Shown: one piece after another, positions 23,232 through 31,231 of the stretch
Layout of the letters: each line of letters starts with the position of its first letter
Position numbering within the stretch: position 1 is the first letter of the stretch
Assembly (NCBI GenBank): GCA_018818965.1
Contig: JAHJQX010000026.1
Span: 1 to 34,000 of the forward strand
DNA from: Patescibacteria group bacterium
Lineage (GTDB): Bacteria; Patescibacteriota; JABMPQ01
Reading direction: 5' to 3'
Length of the DNA stretch: 34,000 bases
Program-made: the position numbers and the translations under genes
The notes under the pieces: generated by a model
Told to the model about the DNA's origin: nothing
What the model saw: only the letters and a program-made list of their open reading frames with translations
Databases searched by the model: none

Positions 23232-24410
23232 TTATTTATCTTGCTTTTTCAGTGGTTCCAGCGCCGGTAAATCACCCTTTTCCATAAATTCCAACATTGC
23301 CCCTCCACCAGTAGAAACAAAAGAAACTCGATCAGTTAAGGCCAACTTAGAAACAGCTTCTAGCGTCTCACCACCGCCAATTACCGACTTATTATCACCC
23401 TCCGCCACTGCTTTGGCCACACTATTAGTACCGTTAGCAAAGTTAGATTGTTCAAACATACCCATCGGTCCATTCCAGATAACTGTTTTGGCCTTCTTAA
23501 TAATTTCGGTATACTCCTTAATCGTCTCAGCGCCAATGTCAAAAATAGCTTCTTCTGGTTTAATATCATTAATGTTAGAAATTCTAGTTCTAGCTGTATT
23601 ATTAGCCTCTTGAGCCACGACAACGTCCACCGGAATCTTTAGTTTACTGTCCTTTTTCTCGCTCAGTTGTTTGGCCTCAGCAAGCATCTCTTCTTCTACC
23701 AAGGACTTACCAACCTCCACCCCAGCCGCTTTAACGATAGTGTTGGCTAAACCCCCTCCCAGCAGTAAATTATCAGTTTTTTCGAGTAGCTTATTGATCA
23801 CACCCATTTTAGTGGAAATCTTGGCGCCACCAATAACAGCTACAAAAGGCTTGGCTGGATCAGACATCACTTCACTAAGAGTTTTTATTTCTTTTTCTAG
23901 TAATAGACCAGCGGCGGCCGGAATAAGATGAGCTACTCCTTCAGTAGAAGCATGGGCTCGGTGCGCCGCCCCGAAGGCATCATTAATATAAACATCAGCC
24001 AACTCTGCTAGCTGATGGGCAAATTCTTTCTTATTTTCTTCTTCGGCGGCGTAAAACCGTAAATTTTCTAGCAAAACCACATCACCCTCCTCCATTCCCT
24101 CCACTGCTCGCTGGACCTCTTCGCCAACACAGTCGGTCAAAGTCAAAACGTGATCATCAATTAATTCTGCCAAACGATGCCCAACTGGCTCCAGCCGCAA
24201 TTCTTCAACTACCTTGCCCTCTGGCCGTCCCAAGTGAGACATCAAGATAACCTTAGCTTCCTGCTCCCGTAAGTAATTAATAGTTGGTAAAGCTTCAGTA
24301 ATACGAGTATCATCTACTACTTTGCCATCTTCTAAGGGTACATTGAAATCAACGCGAACTAACACACGCTTATTTTTCACATCGAGATCTTTGAGAGTTT
24401 TTAGATTCAT
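23232..24410 (-). CDS. pgk: Phosphoglycerate kinase
   Basis: Pgk transfers the phosphate of 1,3-bisphosphoglycerate to ADP. The 392 residues match a single-domain Pgk without triosephosphate isomerase fusion. Motifs: RVLVRVDFNVPLEDG, ILMSHLGRPEGKV with the substrate-binding HxxRP, LLENLRFYAAEEENK, INDAFGAAHRAHAST, PFVAVIGGAKISTKMGVI, TVIWNGPMGMFE and the C-terminal VSFVSTGGGAMLEFMEKGD. It is the first gene of the glycolytic unit and follows a TATAAT promoter with a small leader hairpin (CCTGTA/TACAGG, 24438-24453). Confidence 0.98.
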   Translation of the reverse strand: MNLKTLKDLDVKNKRVLVRVDFNVPLEDGKVVDDTRITEALPTINYLREQEAKVILMSHLGRPEGKVVEELRLEPVGHRLAELIDDHVLTLTDCVGEEVQRAVEGMEEGDVVLLENLRFYAAEEENKKEFAHQLAELADVYINDAFGAAHRAHASTEGVAHLIPAAAGLLLEKEIKTLSEVMSDPAKPFVAVIGGAKISTKMGVINKLLEKTDNLLLGGGLANTIVKAAGVEVGKSLVEEEMLAEAKQLSEKKDSKLKIPVDVVVAQEANNTARTRISNINDIKPEEAIFDIGAETIKEYTEIIKKAKTVIWNGPMGMFEQSNFANGTNSVAKAVAEGDNKSVIGGGETLEAVSKLALTDRVSFVSTGGGAMLEFMEKGDLPALEPLKKQDK

Positions 24411-24467
24411 TTGCTTTTATTACTTAAAACAAACCACCCTGTATCCCTACAGGACTATTTCTCGCTA

Positions 24468-24495
24468 ATTATATCATAAATAGGAGTCGTGACTA
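24468..24495 (-). promoter_or_regulatory. Promoter of pgk-eno-gpmI (and perhaps pduL-ackA)
   Basis: On the minus strand: -35 TAGTCA (24490-24495, 4 of 6), 16-bp spacer, perfect -10 TATAAT (24468-24473), about 55 nt before the pgk ATG. Confidence 0.6.
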
Positions 24496-24521
24496 GTCTC
24501 GATATTCGTTCCTTACGGGAT

Positions 24522-24556
24522 AAAAAAACACTCTACGTGTAGAGTACACGAGAGTG
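24522..24556 (-). terminator. Terminator of the GC-rich lipoprotein-like gene
   Basis: On the minus strand: CACTCT, then a nested CGTGT/ACACG hairpin, then AGAGTG and seven T. The double stem makes it one of the strongest terminators in the window. It starts 34 bp after the stop at 24591. Confidence 0.9.
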
Positions 24557-24590
24557 CTAGCAAAGATCAGATCGCTCTGGACGTCGGCAG

Positions 24591-25463
24591 CTAGTAGACC
24601 TTGGTCATCCAGCTGCAACCATACCAGGCGAAGCAGTGCTTGCCGGCTCCGTCCTGGCACATGTTCGTCCCCACCAGATCCATCTTGCAACTGGGGATCG
24701 GCAGGGGGAAGAGTTCGAAGGGAAAAATGAAAAATTGCACGAACCCGTAGCGGACGGTTACGGGCTGCCAGGAGTTGGTGGTCGTGTCCCAGTAGGTGGT
24801 GACCACGTCCGATGGGATACCAAACGTGCACTCCGTGCTCCCGCAGACTCCGGTCACCGCCACATTGCCCGCCTGCACTCCCGGCACCTGATGGAAGAAA
24901 ACGGCTTGCTGGTACCAGGCAAAGCCACCTTGGGAGGTGACAATCTGGTTGCCCACCTTGGCCACCTTGAGACAGCTTGAGCCGGCCGCGTCGGAGGTGA
25001 CTGCCACGGTGTCCTGCGTCGGCGCCAGGAAGTCCGGCAGATCGGGCAGAACCAGAGCGTCGGGCGTGGCAGTGTCCGGTGCAACCAGGTCAGGGGTGGG
25101 TCCATCGGGCGTGGCAGTGTCCGGTACAGCCAGGTCAGGGGTGGATCCATCGGGCACGGCAATGTCCGGGGCAACCGCATCCGGAACCGCGCTGTCCGGC
25201 ACACCCGCATCCGGTACCATGCCCGCCTCACTGGCCAACGTCTGGAACGAGCCACCTTTGATCAGCGGGTCGATCCACTTACTGGGATCGATCGGCTTGG
25301 CCTGCTCCGACCGGTTCTTGCCAGTCGCATCCAGCGTCTCCACCCCGCAGCCCTCCAGCAGGGCGATGACCGTCGCCAGCACAAACACCACGGCTATCAA
25401 CAATACCCCCCGCAAGACCTTCCACTTCAGCTCATCACCGGACATCAGCTTCTGCATCAACAT
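24591..25463 (-). CDS. Putative Cys-rich secreted lipoprotein with Pro-Asp repeats
   Basis: No family is recognised. The 290 residues start with an 18-residue basic/polar leader, a hydrophobic helix (about 19-37) and ALLEGCG, an imperfect lipobox (Glu at -2 is atypical), so it is either a lipoprotein or a membrane-anchored exported protein. Residues about 83-145 are a Pro-Asp repeat tract (VPDTATPDGPTPDL-like, 15-residue period). The C-terminal part (about 160-290) holds eight Cys, suggesting disulfides outside the cytoplasm. The gene is far richer in GC than its neighbours: 42 of 60 bases in 25021-25080, against 27 of 60 in pgk at 23641-23700. Pro-Asp spacer tracts of this kind resemble those of myxobacterial and other deltaproteobacterial surface proteins, which suggests transfer. 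A GGAGGA site supports the ATG at 25463. Confidence 0.75.
   Translation of the reverse strand: MLMQKLMSGDELKWKVLRGVLLIAVVFVLATVIALLEGCGVETLDATGKNRSEQAKPIDPSKWIDPLIKGGSFQTLASEAGMVPDAGVPDSAVPDAVAPDIAVPDGSTPDLAVPDTATPDGPTPDLVAPDTATPDALVLPDLPDFLAPTQDTVAVTSDAAGSSCLKVAKVGNQIVTSQGGFAWYQQAVFFHQVPGVQAGNVAVTGVCGSTECTFGIPSDVVTTYWDTTTNSWQPVTVRYGFVQFFIFPFELFPLPIPSCKMDLVGTNMCQDGAGKHCFAWYGCSWMTKVY
25074..25208. repeat. 45-bp tandem repeat in the Pro-Asp tract
   Basis: GTCCGG recurs at 25074, 25119 and 25164, marking a 45-bp (15-codon) period; the first two copies are nearly identical over most of their length, the third decays. The repeat encodes the Pro-Asp spacer and can change length by slippage or recombination. 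Confidence 0.8.
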
Positions 25464-25522
25464 CGCACTCCTCCTGTTTGATCCCTTGTTTCTGTTTCCT
25501 TTTTCTAAACTACTTTTTACAT

Positions 25523-25551
25523 AAAAAAGATCCTGCTCACAAACCTGAGCA
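25523..25551 (-). terminator. Possible terminator of gap
   Basis: On the minus strand TGCTCA and TGAGCA form a 6-bp stem around 6 nt; a run of six T follows after a 5-nt interval. It is weaker than the other terminators because of the interval. Confidence 0.5.
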
Positions 25552-25555
25552 CTTC

Positions 25556-25584
25556 AAAATAGTATATAAAAGCTATTTAGTCAA
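25556..25584 (-). promoter_or_regulatory. Promoter of the GC-rich lipoprotein-like gene
   Basis: On the minus strand: -35 TTGACT (25579-25584), 17-bp spacer, -10 TATTTT (25556-25561). The start would fall near 25549, inside the gap terminator hairpin, so transcripts from this promoter would lack the full hairpin and escape termination. Confidence 0.5.
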
Positions 25585-25602
25585 TATTTAGCTGGACAAA
25601 AT

Positions 25603-26610
25603 CTACTTCGCCTTCCCACCCACATATTCTGCCATTTTAGCCAATCCATAAGCATAACCCCATTCGTTGTCATACCAAGCGTAAACTTTAACCAAATTTT
25701 TTATAGCCATGGTGGCTAGTAAATCAACTGTTGCCAAACAACTGCTTTGCTTAAAGTCATTGGAGACTAGCGGTTCTTTGGTAACACACAAAATATCTTT
25801 CAATTCACCAGCTGCTGCTTTGGTAAAAGCAGCGTTGATATCCTCAACTATCACCTCTTTGTCTAAAATAGCTACTAAGTCTACCAGCGAGACCGTTGCT
25901 GTTGGCACCCGCACCGATCGCCCATCAAATTCATTATTTAAGCTCGGAATAACTTTACAGGTCGCCTCAGCCGCGCCGGTGCTAGTTAAGACCAGATTTT
26001 CGGCAGCAGCTCTTCCTCGCCGCATATCTTTGGCGCTCGGTCCGTCCACTACACTCTGAGTGCTGGTATAGCTGTGGATAGTGGTCATCAAACCTCTTTG
26101 TACGCCAAAAGTATCCTCCAACACTTTAGCCACCGGCGCCAGGCAATTAGTGGTACAAGAAGCATTAGATATCACTTTGTCTTGATCAGGGTCAAATTCT
26201 TGCTCATTTACTCCCCGCACAAAAGTCTTGATGTCTCCCTTGGCCGGTGCTGAAATAATAACGGTCTTCGCTCCAGCCTCAATGTGTTTACTTGCTCCTT
26301 CTTTATCAGTAAAAAATCCGGTACACTCCAGCACCACATCTACTTCTAACTCTTTCCAGGGTAATTGCGTGGGATCTTTCTCGCTCAAAACTTGATATTT
26401 TTGCCCGTCAACTGTCAACTGATCGTTAGCGATATTAACCTCCTGACCGTAGTGACCATAAATAGTATCGTACTTCAGTAAATAGACCATATTATCATTG
26501 GCCATTAGATCGTTAACGGCTACAATCTCGATCTCGGGAATTTCATGGGCTATTTTGAAAGCAGCTCGACCAATCCGGCCGAAACCGTTAATCGCAATTC
26601 TTGTCGGCAT
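25603..26610 (-). CDS. gap: Glyceraldehyde-3-phosphate dehydrogenase, type I
   Basis: Gap oxidises glyceraldehyde 3-phosphate to 1,3-bisphosphoglycerate with NAD(P). The 335 residues are normal. The NAD-binding start is RIAINGFGRIGRAAFKIA; AVNDLMANDNMVYLLKYD has the Asp typical of NAD preference. The catalytic Cys lies in SNASCTTNCLAPVAKVL near residue 155, and VYAWYDNEWGYAYGLAKMAE closes the family signature. It follows gatB by 15 bp and is separated from pgk only by the GC-rich gene, so an ancestral gap-pgk-eno-gpmI order was probably interrupted there. Confidence 0.98.
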   Translation of the reverse strand: MPTRIAINGFGRIGRAAFKIAHEIPEIEIVAVNDLMANDNMVYLLKYDTIYGHYGQEVNIANDQLTVDGQKYQVLSEKDPTQLPWKELEVDVVLECTGFFTDKEGASKHIEAGAKTVIISAPAKGDIKTFVRGVNEQEFDPDQDKVISNASCTTNCLAPVAKVLEDTFGVQRGLMTTIHSYTSTQSVVDGPSAKDMRRGRAAAENLVLTSTGAAEATCKVIPSLNNEFDGRSVRVPTATVSLVDLVAILDKEVIVEDINAAFTKAAAGELKDILCVTKEPLVSNDFKQSSCLATVDLLATMAIKNLVKVYAWYDNEWGYAYGLAKMAEYVGGKAK

Positions 26611-26625
26611 ATTTTTTATATTTAA

Positions 26626-28113
26626 TTATTTAATTTTCTCTTTGAATAATTCCTGAACTATTTGGGGATCGGCTTTGCCCTTAGTCTCTTTCATCGCTTG
26701 GCCAACCAAAAATTGCAGAGCACTTTCTTTACCAGCCTTAATATCACTTACTGGATTAGGATTATCCTCAATAACTTTCTTAATTATTTCATTCAGTTCA
26801 CCCTTGTTGCCAATTTGTCCCAGATCCATTTCATCAACCACCTGCAAAGGATCGGAGCCTTTAGCAAACATCACTGCCAGCACTTTTTCGGCGGCTGATG
26901 AATTTACCTTACCCTGCTCAATCATCGCCATCAGCTCCGCAAAATTCTCTGGCGTTATTTTGCACTCATCTAGCGTAATGCCTTCTTTATTCAATAATTT
27001 AAACAAGGGGGAAGTTATCCAGTTGTAGGTCTGTTTAATAACTTTTTGCGCCTCTGAAGTTAAAACTTCGTCTTTCCCCTCAAAGCTTTTAATCCATTCC
27101 CGCGCCTCTGAGATCACTTGCTCGAAGAACTCCCCAACTGTACGCTCACTCACTAGCAGGCTAGCTTCATCAGAACTGAGACCAAATTGTTCAACCAATC
27201 TACGCTGACGAGCTTCCGGCAATTCAGGCAACTTTGTCTTAATTTTTTTAAGTTGTTCTTTAGTAAACGATAAGGGCGGTAAATCCGGATCGGGGAAATA
27301 GCGGTAATCGGCTTCTCCTTCTTTGGTGCGCTGTTCAACTGACTCCCCTAGACTCTCATTCCAGCCTCGGGTAGCTTGGTGCAACTTTTGGCCAGCGTCC
27401 AAAACTTCTGCCTGGCGACTAACTTCATATTTCAGCGCCTGCTCGACAGCCTTAAATGAATTCATATTCTTTAATTCTGTTTTTGGCAACAATTCTTCTA
27501 CGCCCACGGGACGCAGGGAAATATTAGCATCACATCGTAGTTGACCTTTTTCCATATCAGCGTTAGAAACTCCGATGTAGCGTAAAATTTGTCGCAGTTG
27601 TTGCAAAAATATTCGTGCTTCTTCCGGCGAACGCAAATCAGGCTTGGTGACTATTTCCATCAAAGGCGTACTAGCTCGATTGTAATCTACCAAGCTGTAA
27701 TTTGCTCCGGTGGGATGTAGTAATTTCCCCGCGTCCTCTTCTAAGTGAATTCGTTCTAATCTGACCTTCTTCATCTCCCCTCCTATTTCGACTTCTAAAT
27801 AACCCTCACCACATAAAGGCTGATCATATTGAGAAATCTGATAACCCTTAGGTAGATCAGGATAAAAATAATTCTTGCGATCAAACTTTGACTCGGTTGG
27901 GATCTGGCAATGAAGAGCCTGACCGGTCATAATCGTCAACTCTACCGCTTGCTTATTAATAGTAGGCAACACCCCGGGATGACCAAGACAAACTGGGCAA
28001 ACATTTTTATTTGGCTCGCTCGGTTCGGCTTCATTAGGACAACTGCAGAACATCTTTGATTTTGTTTTGAGCTGGACATGTATCTCCAGCCCGATAATAG
28101 TTTCGTATTTCAT
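26626..28113 (-). CDS. gatB: Aspartyl/glutamyl-tRNA amidotransferase subunit B
   Basis: GatB, with GatA and GatC, amidates misacylated Glu-tRNA(Gln) or Asp-tRNA(Asn). The 495 residues are slightly longer than usual. The N-terminal catalytic core has YETIIGLEIHVQLKTKSKMF, FCSCPNEAEPSEPNKNVCPV with the zinc-type Cys pairs and CLGHPGVLPTINKQAVELT. GYQISQYDQPLC and MEKGQLRCDANISLRP are family motifs. The C-terminal YqeY-like tail domain (about 365-495) ends in FLVGQAMKETKGKADPQIVQ. The ATG at 28113 is preferred to the TTG one codon earlier. gatA and gatC are not in the window. Confidence 0.97.
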   Translation of the reverse strand: MKYETIIGLEIHVQLKTKSKMFCSCPNEAEPSEPNKNVCPVCLGHPGVLPTINKQAVELTIMTGQALHCQIPTESKFDRKNYFYPDLPKGYQISQYDQPLCGEGYLEVEIGGEMKKVRLERIHLEEDAGKLLHPTGANYSLVDYNRASTPLMEIVTKPDLRSPEEARIFLQQLRQILRYIGVSNADMEKGQLRCDANISLRPVGVEELLPKTELKNMNSFKAVEQALKYEVSRQAEVLDAGQKLHQATRGWNESLGESVEQRTKEGEADYRYFPDPDLPPLSFTKEQLKKIKTKLPELPEARQRRLVEQFGLSSDEASLLVSERTVGEFFEQVISEAREWIKSFEGKDEVLTSEAQKVIKQTYNWITSPLFKLLNKEGITLDECKITPENFAELMAMIEQGKVNSSAAEKVLAVMFAKGSDPLQVVDEMDLGQIGNKGELNEIIKKVIEDNPNPVSDIKAGKESALQFLVGQAMKETKGKADPQIVQELFKEKIK

Positions 28114-28132
28114 CAAATATAAAATTAGCTAA

Positions 28133-29632
28133 TTATTGGCACGCTTGGTATTCGCTGCGTAGTTGCCATAAACTTTTAGCTATCTCAAAATTAACTGCGC
28201 CGTTGCATTTATAGGTTTTGGCAATATCCGCCACTGAGTATTCACCATAGACATAAGCTTTCACCAAATTGTTCCAATTCTGCTGAGTGATACCCAAGTT
28301 AGCATAGTCATAACCTTGCTGCAGGGCTGTTTTCAGTTCATTGGCTTTGGCCTGCTCGGTGGTTAATAAAACCCGTGGCTTGCCGTAAACATAAACAATC
28401 ATCCCCCCCGTCCAGTCTTTATTAATATAGTTTTGGTAATCAGTTGTCCGGCTCCAGAGGCGATACGGGATTGAGGGATGGGTAGTTTTGCCACCATAGC
28501 GAATCGCTTGCACGATCGCCTGCACCGAGTAGTCTCCGTACAAATAAGCGTTGACTACTGTCGGCCAGTTTTCGGCCGAGATCGGAATTAATCCCGTACC
28601 GAAATACCTTTCCAATTCTGTTCTGAGTTCGGTGGCAGCCGCTTGCTCCGCTGCTACTGTCTGCCGCCACTTGTTGTAGGGGCCAATCGGCATGTCATTA
28701 TACCAACTCCAGGCCGCCCGAGGATTTAAATTAGTATCCACTAAACCAAAATTGGCTTCATACTGATCCTCGTAATCATAATTTCTGATGTTATAAACCA
28801 TAACGCGTTCAACAAAACCAGAATCCAATACTAACGGCACTGCTTCTGATAAATATTGCCTCTGGAAATCTTCCGAAATATTTGCCGGACCAGTAGAGCA
28901 ACCCATCTCCGTTACCCAAGCTTTGTTCCCCTGATATTTATTAACTACTGCTTTTAAACCATTCAGATCATTAGTTAGTCTGTCATAATTACCATCGTCC
29001 ATTCTCCAACCACAATAGTAGGCGTGAAAAGAAAGAGCATCGAATTTGTTAGTGCGGCTATATATTCCCTCAGCAAAACTAGCGTTGGGACTAGCTAGAC
29101 CCGCCGCGAGCACAGTTGCACTGGGATCAATGCTTTTTATTTTATCGTATGCCCGCTCTAAAATAGGAATATAATTGTCGGCGGTGTTAGGCTGAAGATA
29201 ATCTGGTGAATCTGGTTCGTTCCATACTTCCCAGACACTAACGTAATTCCGATACCGCCGCACCATATAATCAATAAACATTTCCCAGGCTTCTAGATCT
29301 GGACTAGTATAATTGCCTGCTTCCGGTCCGTAAGCGAGCATACCGACCACTTTGATGTTACGTGCTTGATATTCTTTGAGAATGTCTTCGTAACGATCAC
29401 CCCAAGAGTCGTTGCCACCGTAAAAAACTTGCGTATAAAAATGCTCACGCACCCAGCGGGTACGACTTTCCGTTAGCCGTTGGCCGTATAATTCATCTTT
29501 ATCAAAACCGCCGAGCGTCCAGTGAACATTAAGGCCGACTTGATCTTTGGTTGGCGTGGTGGCCGCGAACGCATTTACTACCGGTAAAAATACTAACAGC
29601 AAAACCACCGTGGTATATAATATTTTCCACAT
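28133..29632 (-). CDS. Secreted glycoside-hydrolase-like protein with duplicated C-terminal module
   Basis: A 499-residue exported protein. A signal peptide covers residues 1-24 (MWKILYTTVVLLLVFLPVVN). Residues about 30-320 form a clan A TIM-barrel similar to GH39/GH5 enzymes: WEVWNEPDSPDY carries the Asn-Glu-Pro acid/base near residue 139, FHAYYCGWR the substrate loop, and WVTEMGCST the probable nucleophile Glu near 242. Two copies of an unnamed module of about 68 residues follow (about 326-394 and 423-489), each with EQA, an ENW/QNW and AYxYGxYSV. The frame extends to a TTG at 29677, but the signal peptide argues for the ATG at 29632. The substrate is unknown; remodelling of its own or a host's surface glycan is possible. 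Confidence 0.85.
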   Translation of the reverse strand: MWKILYTTVVLLLVFLPVVNAFAATTPTKDQVGLNVHWTLGGFDKDELYGQRLTESRTRWVREHFYTQVFYGGNDSWGDRYEDILKEYQARNIKVVGMLAYGPEAGNYTSPDLEAWEMFIDYMVRRYRNYVSVWEVWNEPDSPDYLQPNTADNYIPILERAYDKIKSIDPSATVLAAGLASPNASFAEGIYSRTNKFDALSFHAYYCGWRMDDGNYDRLTNDLNGLKAVVNKYQGNKAWVTEMGCSTGPANISEDFQRQYLSEAVPLVLDSGFVERVMVYNIRNYDYEDQYEANFGLVDTNLNPRAAWSWYNDMPIGPYNKWRQTVAAEQAAATELRTELERYFGTGLIPISAENWPTVVNAYLYGDYSVQAIVQAIRYGGKTTHPSIPYRLWSRTTDYQNYINKDWTGGMIVYVYGKPRVLLTTEQAKANELKTALQQGYDYANLGITQQNWNNLVKAYVYGEYSVADIAKTYKCNGAVNFEIAKSLWQLRSEYQACQ

Positions 29633-29701
29633 ACTCTTAACAATAACCTGCTCTTTTATTATAAAGCAAATTTGCAAAATGATAAGACGGTCGGGAGAAG
29701 A

Positions 29702-30151
29702 TTAAGGTTGTAAAGTGAAAAAAGTCTTTTCCTCAGCCAATACCTCGTTGCCCTGATAAACAGTCGCCTTTATATCATAATCTCCTTCGGGAAAACCACT
29801 ACAAGTTGAACATTCAGGTAGCGAAAAGGTATTAGTAAAAGATTCAGTAAAGGGGATTTTAATTTTTTCTCTTTTATCAATATAATTATCACCGTTACTA
29901 CTCTCTAACCCCGCTATTGCCAACAATAGATTTTTGCCTTCTCCTGAACTTTCCAAAGCTAGAGAAATCGTTAAGTCTTCTTGGGAATGATATATTTGTT
30001 TGTCGGTTTTGATTTCCTTCACGCTGACAGCTACTTCTCCATCACTATAATCAACGGCCACTTGATCACTGGGTTGGTTTTGATTAAAAGAACAACCAGT
30101 TAAGCTGGTAACAATCAACCAGACCAATATTAGACAAATATATTTTTTCAT
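29702..30151 (-). CDS. Small lipoprotein, unknown function
   Basis: A 149-residue lipoprotein with a classical signal: MKKYICLILVWLIVTSLTGC, lipobox LTGC with the modified Cys at residue 20. The mature part is a single beta-rich domain of about 110 residues, with alternating hydrophobic strands (DLTISLALES, EGDYDIKATVYQGNEVLAEE) in the manner of an immunoglobulin-like or transport-associated fold. It contains a CSTC pair near 116-119. No family is named. It lies 13 bp after the polyprenyl synthase gene and 69 bp before the glycoside-hydrolase-like gene, probably in the same transcript. Confidence 0.82.
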   Translation of the reverse strand: MKKYICLILVWLIVTSLTGCSFNQNQPSDQVAVDYSDGEVAVSVKEIKTDKQIYHSQEDLTISLALESSGEGKNLLLAIAGLESSNGDNYIDKREKIKIPFTESFTNTFSLPECSTCSGFPEGDYDIKATVYQGNEVLAEEKTFFTLQP

Positions 30152-30164
30152 AGTTGAGGCTTAG

Positions 30165-31229
30165 TTAGTAATCACGAGTCTGAAAAAAAATGAGTAGATC
30201 AAGAAAAATGGCCTTGGTCTTATTATTCATCAACTTTGACCGGTTGATAACTTTTTCTGCTTGAGTAAGTTGTCGGTCAACATCCTGAGAAACTTTATCT
30301 AAGGCGCCACTATTTTTCAGGCTGGTTTTCAGTTCAGTTACTTCCCGACGAGTGGCAACATTATTGCCCCAAGTTTTCTTTAAAAGTAGTGGCGGCAAGT
30401 GTCCTGACCGTAGGGCATAATACATTAAAAGCGTCATCTTCCCCTCTTCGATATCCCCACTGACTGATTTACCAACCGCGCCTTGTTTGCCAAACACTCC
30501 TAGAATATCATCTCGTAGCTGAAAAGTCAGCCCCAAAGGTTCAGCTAGAGTATCAAAAAGTCCTTGGTACTTCTGCTTTTGGTTTTCCAGAGCTGCCCCC
30601 ATTAACATCGGCTTGGCCACCGAGTAATGAGCTGATTTCAGCAAGGCGGCTTTGATAATGCGCTGACGCGTTGGAATTTTGTTGATTTTGCTTAAAAAGA
30701 TATCCTCCGCTTGGCCAATCATTAACTCACTTTTCATCTCTTGATAGATATCGAGAATTAAGGGTCGTTTAAGATTATTGATAAGTTCATCGGCCCAAGC
30801 CAATAGTATGTCACCAGCCAAAATAGCCATTCCTATCCCAAATTCTTGGCTGTCCCCTCGCCACTTCCGTTGCTGATGCCACTTCGCCAACTGTCGGTGC
30901 AGAGTGGGTCGTTGTCGTCGTAAATCAGCTCCGTCCATGAGATCATCGTGGATCAAAGCGAAATTATGAAACAATTCCAAAGCGATACCCACCTGATTAG
31001 CTTGGGCATTATTCTTTCCCCCAGCAATTTGGAAACCTTGTTTTAACAAAAACGGTCGCAGTCGCTTGCCACCCGCCTGCAGATAAGCAGATAAAAACTT
31101 TACCAACTGAGTATACTCGCTACTGACCGATCTGGCTTTGACTAATTTCTGAATAAAATATTTACTCAATTGGCTATTAAATTTTGACTGGAAAGCAGCT
31201 AATTCTTTAACGAATAAATTTTTGGACAT
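30165..31229 (-). CDS. Polyprenyl (geranylgeranyl-type) diphosphate synthase
   Basis: A trans-prenyltransferase that elongates allylic diphosphates with isopentenyl diphosphate. The 354 residues carry both aspartate-rich motifs. The first is HDDLMDGADLRRQRPTLHR near residue 95 (DDxxD followed by RR and RPTLH). The second is FQLRDDILGVFG near 240, with Gly instead of the last Asp, followed by GKSVSGDIEEGKMTLLMYYA. An upstream GGKRLRPFLL binds the diphosphate. Product length (C15, C20 or longer) cannot be deduced safely. It begins 2 bp after the membrane methyltransferase gene, in the long minus strand unit. Confidence 0.93.
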   Translation of the reverse strand: MSKNLFVKELAAFQSKFNSQLSKYFIQKLVKARSVSSEYTQLVKFLSAYLQAGGKRLRPFLLKQGFQIAGGKNNAQANQVGIALELFHNFALIHDDLMDGADLRRQRPTLHRQLAKWHQQRKWRGDSQEFGIGMAILAGDILLAWADELINNLKRPLILDIYQEMKSELMIGQAEDIFLSKINKIPTRQRIIKAALLKSAHYSVAKPMLMGAALENQKQKYQGLFDTLAEPLGLTFQLRDDILGVFGKQGAVGKSVSGDIEEGKMTLLMYYALRSGHLPPLLLKKTWGNNVATRREVTELKTSLKNSGALDKVSQDVDRQLTQAEKVINRSKLMNNKTKAIFLDLLIFFQTRDY

Positions 31230-31231
31230 TG

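Noticed and set aside
25074-25208. CRISPR-like repeat array
   Set aside because: The repeats are direct, 45 bp, contiguous without spacers and lie in frame inside a coding gene; no cas genes are nearby.
24854-25524. Long open frames on other frames and on the + strand over the GC-rich gene
   Set aside because: High GC removes stop codons from all frames. The chosen minus strand frame alone has a strong ribosome site, a signal sequence and a terminator placed correctly.
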